From: Gammaproteobacteria bacterium | GTDB lineage: Bacteria; Pseudomonadota; Gammaproteobacteria; Burkholderiales; Burkholderiaceae_B | Assembly (NCBI GenBank): GCA_030832095.1 | Contig: JAURJT010000014.1 | Span: 62,001 to 126,000 of the forward strand | DNA length: 64,000 nucleotides | Direction: 5' to 3' | Part shown: positions 1-9,038 of the stretch, one piece after another | Position numbering within the stretch: position 1 is the first letter of the stretch | How the letters are laid out: every line of letters starts with the position of its first letter | Program-made: the position numbers and the translations under genes | Notes under the pieces: generated by a model | The model's database searches: none | What the model saw: only the letters and a program-made list of their open reading frames with translations | What the model was told of the DNA's origin: nothing

Positions 1-1566
1 CAAGCTTAATGAATGCAGATAAGGCTCAGCGTCGTCAAGGTTCAGCACCGTTTCAATGCAGCGATACACCAAACGCCGAGCCGGATTCATTTGCTTGTAA
101 TGATGAATCCAGTCGCACCCTTCAAGCGCAGCGTCGATATCGTTGACCGCAAGTGCCAGTAAGGTTTTCAATTCACCAATGCGTAGCTCTTTCCAGGTGG
201 ATCCGTTGGGCGTGGCTAAACCCAAGATCTCCCACAAGGGGCGCTCGTCGTTCAAATTTAAGGTTTGTAACTCTGCGAGTAGCTCTGAGCACTCATCATC
301 GGTCAGGTCATGCAGCCTGACTAACTGCGGGCGAATTTGATTGCCGATGCTGTTGTTTTCCCAGTCAAGATCGCCCACGGGGTAGATCTCTGACATGCCA
401 GGTACCAAGATGCGGCAAGCGTAGGCGCCTTGTTCAGAAAAATCTGAAATGTAAAGTTCAAAGCCCTCTGCGTGCACGGCATCGCACAGCCATTGATAGT
501 CTTGCTCGGTGGTGGTGCTGAAGTTCCAGTCGACAAAATCGTAGTCAGGCTCGTCACCCATAAAATCCCACGAAATCACGCCACTTGAATCCACAAAATG
601 AATTTCAAGGTTGGCCACGGCATTGATCTCATCCATATCAAAGCCAGGTTCAGGAAAATTTTCTAACGCCTCTAGCGCACGGCCTTGTAGCAGTTCAGTC
701 AGCGCGCGTTCAAGCGCGATCTCAAAACGCGGGTGTGCGCCGAAGCTTGCAAACACGCCTTGGTCTTTTGGATGGATCAAGGTGACGTTCATGACAGGAT
801 ATTTGCCACCTAACGAAGCGTCTTTGACTAAGATGCCAAAGCCGGCGTCACGCAGCCCCTTGATGCCAGCCTGGATGCCGGGGTAACGGGCAATCACATC
901 TTCAGGCACCTCGGGTAGGCATAGCCCTTCGCTGATGATGCGGTACTTGATGTGGCGCTCAAAGATCTCGGATAAGGCCTGAGCACGGGCTTCGTTTGGC
1001 GTGTTGCCGGCGGCCATGCCGTTGCTGACGTACAGGTTACCGATGATATTGACCGGAAACCAAGTTAAGGCGCCATCACTGAGGCGCGTGTAGGGCAGGG
1101 CGCAAATGCCGCGATCGACATTGCCCGAGTTCAAATCGACCAGCACTTCGCTATCGATGTCGCTGTCGGGGTTATAAAACGCTTGCAAAGTTGGGTTGAG
1201 CAGCTCGGCAGGCCAGGCGCCGTCTTCGGTCAGGGCAAACCAGCGCTCTTGTGGGTAGTGCACAAAACTTTTGTTGGCGCGGGTTTCGCCTAAATGAAAG
1301 TGAGTCCAGAAATAATGGGTACCCAAGCGTTCAAAAAACTCACCTAGCGCACTGGCCCGGGCGGCCAGCATGGTGGCGCCTTTGCCGTTGGCAAACAACA
1401 TGGGGCAGTCTTGGTCTTTGACATGCACCGACCAGATCGCCTCAACCGGATTGAGCCATGACGATTCATCGAGCCGAAAGCCGCGCGCTGCAAGTTTTGC
1501 CTGCATGGTGGCGATGGTGGATTCGAGTGAGACGTCTTTGCCGGGGATAAAGCTTTCGGTTTGCAT
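1..1566 (-). CDS. ycaO: YcaO family protein, 3' end outside window
   Basis: The reading frame is open from an ATG at 1566 to the window edge, giving 522 codons with no stop. The N-terminus (MQTESFIPGKD) and segments such as FANGKGAT, NIIGNLYVSNGM, FERHIKYRI, ASFGAHPRF, ELLQGR and RILVPGMSEIYP match what I know of E. coli YcaO, which is about 586 residues, so roughly 60 C-terminal residues are missing. YcaO proteins bind ATP and activate amide backbones. E. coli YcaO has been linked to beta-methylthiolation of ribosomal protein S12 together with RimO. No rimO gene is in this window. No strong ribosome site is visible, but the start agrees with the family N-terminus. It is divergent from nudC. 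Confidence 0.93.
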   Translation of the reverse strand, partial: MQTESFIPGKDVSLESTIATMQAKLAARGFRLDESSWLNPVEAIWSVHVKDQDCPMLFANGKGATMLAARASALGEFFERLGTHYFWTHFHLGETRANKSFVHYPQERWFALTEDGAWPAELLNPTLQAFYNPDSDIDSEVLVDLNSGNVDRGICALPYTRLSDGALTWFPVNIIGNLYVSNGMAAGNTPNEARAQALSEIFERHIKYRIISEGLCLPEVPEDVIARYPGIQAGIKGLRDAGFGILVKDASLGGKYPVMNVTLIHPKDQGVFASFGAHPRFEIALERALTELLQGRALEALENFPEPGFDMDEINAVANLEIHFVDSSGVISWDFMGDEPDYDFVDWNFSTTTEQDYQWLCDAVHAEGFELYISDFSEQGAYACRILVPGMSEIYPVGDLDWENNSIGNQIRPQLVRLHDLTDDECSELLAELQTLNLNDERPLWEILGLATPNGSTWKELRIGELKTLLALAVNDIDAALEGCDWIHHYKQMNPARRLVYRCIETVLNLDDAEPYLHSLSL

Positions 1567-1774
1567 GGAATCTTGCCAAAAAGAGGTGAGGGTGGAGAAT
1601 AACCGACTACTGTGGCGCCCGAGCTGTCATAAGGGGTTGAACTTCAGCAATACCACTCGCAGACGCCCAGGCTGAAGGTGAGGTCGTGAAGCGAGCCGTA
1701 ACAAGGTAGTCAAGCGCCAGGGTGACTTTGTGCGTCAGAGGCAGATGATTTAGTTGCGGTTTTAAGGGTCGGTT

Positions 1775-1802
1775 TTGATGGTGTTTGCCAAAGGCATACA
1801 AT
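1775..1802 (+). promoter_or_regulatory. Putative sigma70 promoter for nudC
   Basis: A -35 hexamer TTGATG at 1775-1780 and a -10 hexamer TACAAT at 1797-1802 are separated by 16 bp. They match the consensus at 4 and 5 of 6 positions. The predicted start site is about 40 bp before the nudC ATG. This is inferred from sequence only. Confidence 0.5.
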
Positions 1803-1851
1803 TACGGCATTGCACCATAAGAAAAAGACAAACTATTTTTCAGGGATCCCT

Positions 1852-2628
1852 ATGAGTGAGTTGAGCTACTGGCTAATTCGTTGCGACAACCAGATGTTGA
1901 CCGCGAAAGACATGAGCGATGGACATGTGTTCCCCAGGGGCTATGCCGCCGATTTTGGCAACCCTGAAAACGCGTTGTTGGTTGGGCATTGGCAAGGCAT
2001 TCCGTGCCGTACGATCGAGGTCAGCCAAATCCCCCCCCATATTGAGGGTGAACTGCGCCCCGTGCGTAGCTTGCACGCCTTGGCGGGTGCCGAATTGTTT
2101 GCTTTAGCTGGGCGCGCGACACAGTTGATTGACTGGCAAAAAAATCACCGGTTTTGTGGCCATTGCGGGACACCCACTATTGCTAAAAAGACTGAATTTG
2201 CAATGGATTGCCCAGCCTGTCGTTTGTCGGTGTATCCAAGAATTTCACCTGCAGTGATGGTACTGATCGAGCGCGGCAATGATCTATTGTTGGCGCGCAG
2301 CCCACATTTCAAGCCTGGCATGTTTAGTGCACTGGCCGGTTTTGTCGAACCAGGCGAAACCCTTGAGCAGTGCGCAGTACGAGAAGTCCGCGAAGAGGTC
2401 GGCCTTGAAATCACTAATTTGCGCTACTTCACCAGCCAGTCATGGCCGTTTCCCAATTCACTGATGGTGGCGTATTTTGCCGACTATGCAGGTGGTGACA
2501 TCACTCCTTGTCCAAACGAAATCGAAGACGCCGGCTGGTTTTCGCGTGACGATTTACCGCTTATTCCAGATCCAGTCAGCATTGCACGTCAGTTGATTGA
2601 CGCCGCGGTACAGGCAGGGTCGAGGTAA
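1852..2628 (+). CDS. nudC: NAD(+) diphosphatase / NAD-capped RNA hydrolase NudC
   Basis: A 258-residue Nudix hydrolase that splits NAD(H) into NMN(H) and AMP and, in E. coli, removes NAD caps from RNA. A zinc ribbon is formed by Cys102, Cys105, Cys120 and Cys123. The Nudix box spans about 163-185 (GFVEPGET ... REVREEVGLE). It is followed by SQSWPFPNS at 195-203, the motif that separates NudC from other Nudix enzymes. The frame could open at TTG 1810, but ATG 1852 gives the usual family length (E. coli NudC has 257 residues) and is preceded by AGGGA at 1842-1846. It is a single-gene unit that converges on the next minus-strand gene. Confidence 0.95.
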   Translation: MSELSYWLIRCDNQMLTAKDMSDGHVFPRGYAADFGNPENALLVGHWQGIPCRTIEVSQIPPHIEGELRPVRSLHALAGAELFALAGRATQLIDWQKNHRFCGHCGTPTIAKKTEFAMDCPACRLSVYPRISPAVMVLIERGNDLLLARSPHFKPGMFSALAGFVEPGETLEQCAVREVREEVGLEITNLRYFTSQSWPFPNSLMVAYFADYAGGDITPCPNEIEDAGWFSRDDLPLIPDPVSIARQLIDAAVQAGSR

Positions 2629-2721
2629 CCTGGGCGTCAAGCGGCGCATCTTAACAAGGCGTGCGTTAGGCCTGGCGACCAAATCCCACTAGCCCTTCGG
2701 TCGGGTCGCTTGTGCAGCACC

Positions 2722-2745
2722 CGCTCGGCTCGGCTTAGCCGAGCG
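2722..2745. terminator. Hairpin between convergent genes
   Basis: A 9-bp perfect inverted repeat (CGCTCGGCT / AGCCGAGCG, arms 2722-2730 and 2737-2745) with a 6-nt loop lies between nudC and the convergent secreted-protein gene. There is no T-run on either side, so it may be a weak or factor-dependent terminator. Confidence 0.4.
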
Positions 2746-2764
2746 CAGGCAGGTTGGGGGGCGA

Positions 2765-3565
2765 TTACTGTCGGCTCATCGTCCACGAGATATTCTTTTC
2801 ACCCCTGAATTGCAGACGACCATCGGGCAGTAAGCTGACTTTGATCGGGTGAAATTTACCGTCTTGGTAAACCTGTTCACCTTCAAAACTGTTGTTTGAA
2901 ACCGGTTTGAGATAAATGATCTCGTCACCGACTTTAAACTTTGCACTGTTGCTGGCTGTTGCGGTGCCAACACCATCCTTGAGTTCGTAGCCATACTTCC
3001 ATTGCGTACTAAACCAGCGGCCGTTGAGTTGGGTGACCGCTGCGGGTGCTGGTACTTTTTGCATTGGCATGATGGCTAATTCTGCACCAATGGCATCACA
3101 CTGAGCAATCCGTATTGCAACCGCTTTATCCATAATGAATACACTGCCACAATCGCCCGAGCCCTGATAGTCTGCATCCTGGATTGCTACGTAGCGAAAA
3201 TTGTCAGGGCTGATGTCATCAAGTTGACGTTTTAGCTGCTGCAACCACTTCTTTTCTTCGGCGATTCGTTTTGGCTCGGACGAGAGTATCCCCACATTAT
3301 TCTCGGCCACTTTAAAGCGCTCTAGCAGATTTTGCTTGTTCAGCGCGCCACCATAAAAAGCCACGCAGCCACCGAAGTTACCGGCCGGTGCTTTGCCAAC
3401 CCAGCGGCACACCTTGTCTTGGAAGATCACGTTCTGTCCAGTCACGATGAAGGTGGTGGCGTCTGCTTCCCAGCGGCCAAGCCAACGCTCATTGATGGGC
3501 TGAGCTTGCGTCGCAAAAGTGAGACCTGCAAGAACTAAGGCAACTAAATAACGGGACATGACCAC
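2765..3565 (-). CDS. Secreted protein of unknown function
   Basis: I do not recognise this 266-residue protein. It begins with a clear Sec signal peptide (hydrophobic stretch within about residues 3-20, then TQAQP). The mature part has two similar-looking halves, each opening with a short tryptophan motif (WLGRWEAD near the N-terminus and LNGRWFST around two thirds along). These may be two beta-rich lobes joined by a charged helix (about residues 96-120). It contains four cysteines after the signal. A GTG at 3565 and an ATG two codons later (3559) are both possible starts. AGGA in TTAGGAACAC lies 4 nt before the GTG and 10 nt before the ATG. It sits alone between convergent nudC and the SMP-30-like gene. 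Confidence 0.75.
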   Translation of the reverse strand: MVMSRYLVALVLAGLTFATQAQPINERWLGRWEADATTFIVTGQNVIFQDKVCRWVGKAPAGNFGGCVAFYGGALNKQNLLERFKVAENNVGILSSEPKRIAEEKKWLQQLKRQLDDISPDNFRYVAIQDADYQGSGDCGSVFIMDKAVAIRIAQCDAIGAELAIMPMQKVPAPAAVTQLNGRWFSTQWKYGYELKDGVGTATASNSAKFKVGDEIIYLKPVSNNSFEGEQVYQDGKFHPIKVSLLPDGRLQFRGEKNISWTMSRQ

Positions 3566-3652
3566 GTGTTCCTAAGTGAAATTTTTGTCAGTATACGAAA
3601 ATCTCTTGCCAAAGTGACTTGAATGGTTCCTCTGGCTGGCGAGCGCAGGCGT

Positions 3653-4573
3653 TCAAAGGTGCGAGTGCATCGGTTGCCCCGCGATCTCCATCTCGGTGAT
3701 CAAGACGCAACCGCTTTCAGATTCGGTGATGTACAGATGACGATTTTGTGGGCCGCCATAGGCGACGTTAGTGGTGTGGCCTTGCTGGCAAGAATCGATA
3801 CGCCATATTGGCTGACCTAAGGGCGAGAAGACCCACACGATGCCCGCGCCTGCATGTGCAACAACCAGGTTGCCGGCTTGATCGACGGCCATCCCGTCTG
3901 GCCCAGAGGCGCCAGACATTTGTACGAAAATTCCGGGCCGGACCAAGCCTGTGCCGTCAGGCAGCAAGTTTGCCCGCCACACACAGTTACCGCGTGTTGC
4001 CGCCACGTAAAGTGTTTTTTCGTTTGGACTCATGACGATGCCGTTTGGACTTGGCACGTTATCCAACAAGCGAACGGTGTGGCCGATGGCATCGCGACGA
4101 TACACGCGCCCGCTGGGATCTTGAATTGAACTTTGGCCTTGATCGGTAAAGTAGATATCGCCATTGCGGGCAATGTACAGATCGTTTAAGCCTTTGAAGT
4201 TTTCGGTCATATAGCGTTGTGCCACGGTTGATACGCTACCGCGTTCTGGATCAAGCAGTAAAAGACCACACTTATGGTCGGCAATAAAGATCCGACCGTC
4301 TTGATGAATTTTTAAACCGTTGGGCTCACCATCCCATTCGGCAATCACATCAATATCACCAGAGGGCTTCACTTTAAACACGCGACCAAAGGCGATATCC
4401 ACCAAATACAGATTGCCGGCTTTGTCGAAGGCGGGGCCTTCAATGAAGCAATCGGTTTGAGGGTGACTTTTGCCTGCCGCCACGCGCTCGGCACTAATTT
4501 GGCCGGGGCGACGATATTTGTCGGGAATACGGGCAAAGACTTCAGTTTTTTTGACGGGTGGGGCGGGATACAT
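3653..4573 (-). CDS. SMP-30/gluconolactonase/LRE family protein
   Basis: A 306-residue beta-propeller protein of the SMP-30/gluconolactonase family, whose members use a divalent metal to hydrolyse sugar lactones or related esters. Typical repeated blade motifs are visible: EGPAFDKAGNLYLVDIAFGRVFKV, EPNGLKIHQDGRIFIAD, GLNDLYIARNGDIYFTD, SPNGIVMSPNEKTLYVA and GPDGMAVDQAGNLVVAH. The Glu of EGPAF, the Asn of GLND and SPNG, and the Asp of GPDG are at the expected metal-site positions. No signal peptide is present, so it should act in the cytoplasm. The substrate cannot be told from sequence. The neighbouring alpha/beta hydrolase and Bug gene suggest organic-acid or lactone catabolism. It is divergent from the hydrolase. 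Confidence 0.88.
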   Translation of the reverse strand: MYPAPPVKKTEVFARIPDKYRRPGQISAERVAAGKSHPQTDCFIEGPAFDKAGNLYLVDIAFGRVFKVKPSGDIDVIAEWDGEPNGLKIHQDGRIFIADHKCGLLLLDPERGSVSTVAQRYMTENFKGLNDLYIARNGDIYFTDQGQSSIQDPSGRVYRRDAIGHTVRLLDNVPSPNGIVMSPNEKTLYVAATRGNCVWRANLLPDGTGLVRPGIFVQMSGASGPDGMAVDQAGNLVVAHAGAGIVWVFSPLGQPIWRIDSCQQGHTTNVAYGGPQNRHLYITESESGCVLITEMEIAGQPMHSHL

Positions 4574-4737
4574 GTGTAGTCGACCTTGTTCAATTGTTGT
4601 ACTGTTTGGGCTTCATCGCGAACCTTAGTGTCGTTGCCGCTGGAAAAACCCAAGGATTGAACGGCGCATGCTTCGGCGAGGTTCAGAAACTATTTGTACC
4701 ACGGTCGCCACGCTGTTTTCTGTTAAGAGGTGTTGTT

Positions 4738-5685
4738 TTGGGATATTCCTTAGCTACGGTATGGTCTGCGATTGAAGGCTTGGCAAGGCGAAGCGAATTT
4801 GGCATTCGACGATTGCTCCGGGGTGCGCTAATAGGCCTGGTCTTTTGTGTGACTGCCGCTTTTGCGCTTCCGGCAACGGCGCAACAAATTGCCTTGCCGG
4901 TCGAGGTCATATTTATTCCCAAAAAAATGACCCTTTGGACCCTCGAGCTTGAGACAACCGTGTACAAGCCGCCGGGCCCTGGGCCTTTTCCATTGGTGGT
5001 GATTAATCACGGCAAGGCAGCTGGCCACACCGGCCTGCAACCACGTTACACACCAGGCTGGGCTGCGCGTTATTTTATTGAGCGTGGCTATGTGGTGTTT
5101 GTGCCGATGCGCACGGGCTTTTCTAAATCAACAGGCGGGTACGTTGGGGGTGGGTGCAATATCGAATCGAACGGCTTGGTGCAGGCTGAAGACGTTGCAG
5201 CCACGATTACCTATGCGCATACGCTGAGCTACGTTGAGCGCACTCAAACCTTAGTCGTGGGGCAATCGCATGGTGGCTGGACGACGCTAGCCTATGGCGC
5301 CGCCAAGCCAGATCCCTCGGTCAAGGGATTGGTGAATTTCGCAGGCGGCTTGCGACAAGAAAATTGCATCGGCTGGAGCTTGAATCTTGCGAAGGCCGCG
5401 GCGACTTACGCGCAAGAGACAACGCTACCATCACTTTGGTTGTATGGCGACAACGACAGTTATTTCACTAAAGAGGTGTACACCGAAATGTTTGCACGCT
5501 ACAGCAAGGCGAATCCCCGTGCCCAGTTGGTTGCCTTTGGCGAATTCGGTCAAGACTCTCATCGTTTGTTTGGTAGCAAAGACGGACGAGCGATTTGGGA
5601 GCCGCATTTAGAAAAATTTATGGCCTTGGTTGGGTTGCCAACTAAGGTTCTGTTTCCGCAATTTAAGCCAGGGGGCCAGCGCTAG
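4738..5685 (+). CDS. Secreted alpha/beta hydrolase, dienelactone-hydrolase-like
   Basis: An alpha/beta hydrolase with an export signal (RRLLRGALIG ... LPATAQQ). The nucleophile elbow is GQSHGG, the acidic residue is probably in YGDNDSYF, and the histidine is in QDSHRLF, so a complete Ser-Asp-His triad can be drawn. The mature part starts with a beta-strand region (PVEVIFIPKK) followed by the oxyanion-side VVINHGK. The frame is open from 4558, but TTG 4738 has AAGAGG 7 nt upstream and gives a sensible signal peptide, so I use it. A later TTG at 4780 is also possible. It ends 2 bp from the convergent Bug gene, and the two stops lie in a shared palindrome. An esterase or lactonase role in the periplasm is inferred. 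Confidence 0.8.
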   Translation: MGYSLATVWSAIEGLARRSEFGIRRLLRGALIGLVFCVTAAFALPATAQQIALPVEVIFIPKKMTLWTLELETTVYKPPGPGPFPLVVINHGKAAGHTGLQPRYTPGWAARYFIERGYVVFVPMRTGFSKSTGGYVGGGCNIESNGLVQAEDVAATITYAHTLSYVERTQTLVVGQSHGGWTTLAYGAAKPDPSVKGLVNFAGGLRQENCIGWSLNLAKAAATYAQETTLPSLWLYGDNDSYFTKEVYTEMFARYSKANPRAQLVAFGEFGQDSHRLFGSKDGRAIWEPHLEKFMALVGLPTKVLFPQFKPGGQR

Positions 5686-5689
5686 CGCT
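5678..5689. repeat. 12-bp palindrome holding both convergent stop codons
   Basis: AGCGCTAGCGCT is self-complementary. It contains the hydrolase stop codon and most of the stop of the opposing Bug gene. There is no room for a conventional terminator between the two genes. Confidence 0.6.
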
Positions 5690-6674
5690 ATTCTGGTTTG
5701 ATATTATTGGTCTGAACCAGTTGACGCCACTTGGCCGTGTCACTAACGACTTTTTGAGCGAATATCATGGGAGTCGTGCCCTCTGGCTCTAGCCCATTTT
5801 GTCGAAAACGTTCTGCGATTTCGACCTTCTTTAAGATTTTTGCTGCCTCAAGAGCAATACGATCAATCACCGTTTGCGGCGTGCCGTAGGGTGCCATCAG
5901 GCCCCACCAAGGATTGACCTCAAAGTCTGGTAAGCGTTCTGCGATGGCGGGCAAATTCGGAAAAATGGCGGCGCGTGAAAGCGTTGTGACGCCAAGTGCT
6001 CGCAGTTGCCCAGAATCGAGGTGAGGTTTAGCAATCGAAATATTAATAAACCCCATTTCGATCTGTTTGCCTAAAATATTAGTGATGACGGGGGCCGCCC
6101 CTTTGTAGGGGATCTGCAGTAGATCTAAACCCGCTTTTAAATTCAACAGTTCGCCCGCGAGATGTGTTGTGCTGCCGTGTCCGACAGACCCGTAAGAGAG
6201 TTTCCCTGAATTCGCTTTGGCGTACGCAATGAGTGCCTGAAGATCTTTGGCAGGAAAATCTCCATGAACCACTAAGACAAGTGGGCCAGATACGATTTGC
6301 GTGATCGCGACTAATTCTTTTAACGGTTCACTGGCTGCTTGAGGACGCAGGGCTGGATTGATGGCGATTGGTCCGAGATTTGCGAGCAGCAAAGTATGGC
6401 CATCGGGTGCGGCACGCGAGACGACTGAACTGGCTAGAGCGCCATTGGCGCCAGCCTGGCTTTCGACCAAGATCGGCTGGCCGAGCGCCTGCCCAAGCTG
6501 ATCCCATAAGGGGCGGGCCACGCCATCGCCAAAGCCGCCCGGAGCGAAGGGGTTGATGAGGCGTATCGGTTTGACTGGCCAAGGCTGCTCTTGAGCCTGA
6601 GCGCCTGCAATTGGAGCCAGACAAAGTGTAAAAGCAAGCAGAAGCGCTTGACTGAAAAATAGAGAGGCTTTCAT
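5688..6674 (-). CDS. Bug-family (TctC) periplasmic substrate-binding protein
   Basis: A 328-residue extracytoplasmic receptor of the tripartite tricarboxylate transporter (Bug) family. These receptors bind carboxylates, amino acids or related small acids. It has a signal peptide ending near AGAQAQ, then the hallmark start of the mature domain (WPVKPIRLINPFAPGG). It also has VESQAGANGALASS, APDGHTLLLANLG and SYGSVGHGSTTHLAGEL, all typical Bug segments. The partner membrane proteins TctA and TctB are absent from the window, so this is an orphan receptor, as is common in Bordetella and relatives. It is divergent from the racemase-fold gene at 6805, and the 130 bp between them probably carries a shared control region. 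Confidence 0.92.
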   Translation of the reverse strand: MKASLFFSQALLLAFTLCLAPIAGAQAQEQPWPVKPIRLINPFAPGGFGDGVARPLWDQLGQALGQPILVESQAGANGALASSVVSRAAPDGHTLLLANLGPIAINPALRPQAASEPLKELVAITQIVSGPLVLVVHGDFPAKDLQALIAYAKANSGKLSYGSVGHGSTTHLAGELLNLKAGLDLLQIPYKGAAPVITNILGKQIEMGFINISIAKPHLDSGQLRALGVTTLSRAAIFPNLPAIAERLPDFEVNPWWGLMAPYGTPQTVIDRIALEAAKILKKVEIAERFRQNGLEPEGTTPMIFAQKVVSDTAKWRQLVQTNNIKPE

Positions 6675-6804
6675 AAGGTCTGACCGATCCAGTATGATGT
6701 TTTTACGCTGGGAAACTTATACTCGGTTGCAACGGGTTGCCTACAGGTGATCATCTGATCAATGCCGATGCTAGCATGCAAGACTAAAAAGACGAAGACG
6801 TAAA

Positions 6805-7590
6805 ATGAAAAACGAAGTCGAATACGGCGCGCAAGGAATTTTGGGTTTACTGGTGCCTCAGGCAAACACAACAGCCGAGCCTGAGGTGCAGATCATGCTC
6901 GACCCCGACCTGGCGCTGCTGACAGGGCGACTGATGAGCCCGCAGCCTGAGATGCGCGAACGGCTCGACGATTTTTTGACAAACATCGATCAATTTATTG
7001 AGAGTTTTTCAAATGCTCCATTAGCCGGTCTTGGTTTTTTGATTACAGGTTCAACCTACCACTTCGAGCATTCAGCCGAAGATGCATATTTTGAGCAAAT
7101 GAGTCAACGCTACGGTTACCCGATTGTCTCGGCGGGGCAGTCAATTCGCCGAGCGTTTACGGCCCTGGGCGCCAAGCGCGTTGGGTTGGTGAGCCCATAT
7201 CCCCAATGGCTGACCGAGCGTAGCGCTGCGTATTGGGCCCGCACGGGTGTCGAGCTTGTCGGGATTGAGTCGCCGCAAGCAGTTGGGGGGTTTCACAATA
7301 TTTACACGCTGCGCAATGACGCGGTGTTGGCGGCCGCCGAACGATTATTGCCGCTTAAGCCAGATCTCATTTTGCTGGCAGGAGCAGGGATGCCGACGCT
7401 GGCGCCAATCATGGCCTTGGCCGATCGTGGGTGCGCTGCGATTTCATCCAATTTTTGTATGGCGTGGCAGTTGATGCAAATGCCCTCGGGCGACTATTTA
7501 AACCGCGAGTCCCTTGTGCGGCTGATGCAGCCCGAAGCCCCTTGGAGAGCGGCCTTCAGGTTAAGATACCCTGCGGCTTGCAATGTTTAG
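6805..7590 (+). CDS. Asp/Glu racemase superfamily protein, arylmalonate decarboxylase / maleate isomerase-like
   Basis: A 261-residue cytosolic protein with the two-domain racemase fold. It has LLVPQANTTAEPE at the N-terminus, a region FLITGSTYHF (78-87) where two-cysteine members carry their first catalytic Cys, and AISSNFCMAW (212-221) where the second lies. Only the second position keeps a cysteine (Cys218). Arylmalonate decarboxylase also uses a single C-terminal-side cysteine and has glycine at the first position, so a decarboxylase-type or isomerase-type role fits better than a two-base racemase. This is inference. ATG 6805 lies near a GACGAAGACG stretch with no strong ribosome site. 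It is divergent from a Bug gene, a pairing repeated at 11337/12409. Confidence 0.78.
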   Translation: MKNEVEYGAQGILGLLVPQANTTAEPEVQIMLDPDLALLTGRLMSPQPEMRERLDDFLTNIDQFIESFSNAPLAGLGFLITGSTYHFEHSAEDAYFEQMSQRYGYPIVSAGQSIRRAFTALGAKRVGLVSPYPQWLTERSAAYWARTGVELVGIESPQAVGGFHNIYTLRNDAVLAAAERLLPLKPDLILLAGAGMPTLAPIMALADRGCAAISSNFCMAWQLMQMPSGDYLNRESLVRLMQPEAPWRAAFRLRYPAACNV

Positions 7591-7683
7591 CCAAATCGCT
7601 TCACGTTCAACGCACGCAGCGCTCTAGATGGTCTTGTATTTTTTGTATGAGACTAGAACAATTTGTTTTGATGAGGTGCACAA

Positions 7684-7971
7684 ATGATGTTCAATAAACG
7701 GATACTGTCAGTTGCGTTAGCGTTCGCTTTGGTTGCAGTTTCAGGCGTGAGTGCGGCACAAACAATCGACCCAGCAACGCAAGCCAAATTAACAGAACTC
7801 GAAACGCGTTTTAAAGCCGCAGACAAAAATGCTGATGGCAAGTTGACCTTACAAGAGGCTAAAGATGGTATGCCTCGTATCGCCGATGCTTTCAGTCACA
7901 TCGACATTGAGAAAAAAGGCTATGTCACGCTCGATCAACTCAGAGCGGTCATGATTAAAAACGGTGGTTAA
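7684..7971 (+). CDS. Small secreted EF-hand protein
   Basis: A 95-residue protein with a signal peptide (residues 1 to about 25, ending VSAAQT). It has one canonical EF-hand loop, DKNADGKLTLQE (about 48-59), with acidic residues at positions 1, 5 and 12 of the calcium loop. A second, degenerate loop, DIEKKGYVTLDQ, keeps the glycine but has lysines where acids are expected. It probably binds one calcium ion in the periplasm. Its role here is unknown. It lies 93 bp after the racemase-fold gene on the same strand and 7 bp from the convergent crotonase gene. Confidence 0.82.
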   Translation: MMFNKRILSVALAFALVAVSGVSAAQTIDPATQAKLTELETRFKAADKNADGKLTLQEAKDGMPRIADAFSHIDIEKKGYVTLDQLRAVMIKNGG

Positions 7972-7978
7972 GTTGTGG

Positions 7979-8761
7979 CTACGTACCGTTGAAGGTAGCG
8001 CTTCGCTTTTCTTTCCAGGCTAAGGCACCTTCTTTCATGTCATTTGATTTTTCAGAGATCGCAACGGCACGACGAATCTCGGTCTGATCGACTTGACCAC
8101 GGGCGATCAGATTTAAATGTTTTTTGATCCCTAGCAGGGCGAGCGGAGCCATACCGGCAAGTTGCTCGCTTAAGACATCCACGCGTGTCAAAAGTAATTC
8201 TGGTGCAACGATTTCAGTCAAAAATCCAATCTCTAACATTTCGGTAGATTCGATTTTTTCGCACGTTAGAAACAATTTTTTGGCATTGTTTAAGCCCAAG
8301 CGGGTGATGTAGCGAACCATGCCGCCTGGGTAAAAATGCAGACCGAGTTTTGCGGCTGGCATAAACATGTTGGCACTTGGTACGCCTACTCTGAAATCAC
8401 AGGCCAAGCTCAGATCGGTACCCCCGCCATAAACGCCGCCGTTGACGGCTGCGATCGTGACGGGGCGCGCCTGCTCAATTAAATCAATGGTATCGCCGAA
8501 GTAAGTCGAAGAGGGCGCAGAATCTGCTGCAAGCGATGAAATGTCGTAGCCACTGCAAAAGTACTTGCCGTCGGCAATGAACTTTAAAACCAATACGTTA
8601 GGGTTGGCATTGACGGTGGCAAGGTGCTCTGTGATCACGGCTAAATCGGTCGGACTCAGGCGATTGGCATAGGCCGGATTGCGCAAGCGAATGGTCGCGA
8701 TACGACCGACGACGCTCAGAGCGGGCGTGGTGGGTTCAGGTGAGTTCGCCGTGACAGTCAT
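7979..8761 (-). CDS. Crotonase-fold protein (enoyl-CoA hydratase/isomerase family)
   Basis: A 260-residue crotonase superfamily member. The oxyanion-hole segments are present: GKYFCSGYDISSLA and AAVNGGVYGGGTDLSLACDF. At the two positions where classical hydratases carry catalytic glutamates it has aspartate in GGGTDLS and no acid in AAKLGLHFYPGGM. It is therefore probably not a standard enoyl-CoA hydratase. It may be an isomerase, thioesterase-like or decarboxylase member, which sequence alone cannot settle. It has a low-complexity N-terminus (MTVTANSPEPTTPAL). It is transcribed towards the EF-hand gene and away from the Bug gene at 9039. Confidence 0.85.
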   Translation of the reverse strand: MTVTANSPEPTTPALSVVGRIATIRLRNPAYANRLSPTDLAVITEHLATVNANPNVLVLKFIADGKYFCSGYDISSLAADSAPSSTYFGDTIDLIEQARPVTIAAVNGGVYGGGTDLSLACDFRVGVPSANMFMPAAKLGLHFYPGGMVRYITRLGLNNAKKLFLTCEKIESTEMLEIGFLTEIVAPELLLTRVDVLSEQLAGMAPLALLGIKKHLNLIARGQVDQTEIRRAVAISEKSNDMKEGALAWKEKRSATFNGT

Positions 8762-9038
8762 ATCAAAAAGCCTTCATAAAAGTGTAGCGTTAGACTAAAC
8801 GAAGCCGAGTCTGGCGTTTAGGGCACTGACCTGCATAGCCTAGCCTTTCGCGAGCGCAGGGAATGACCGATATTCTACGTTGTTGTCGCGCCAATCCGCA
8901 CGCAGTGACAGCGCACCCTGCTGCAGAACCACCCGCGCTCAGGTATGCTACCTGCTAGCGTTTTTGACAGCGCCTGCAAAAAAGCCGCCCAGACGGCGCT
9001 CAGCAAAATGATGGATATCAATCCATAGGGGACAGAAG

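Noticed and set aside
8762-9038. A gene or gene remnant between the crotonase gene and the Bug gene at 9039.
   Set aside because: The frames here have no recognisable motif or start signal. I treat it as divergent control DNA.
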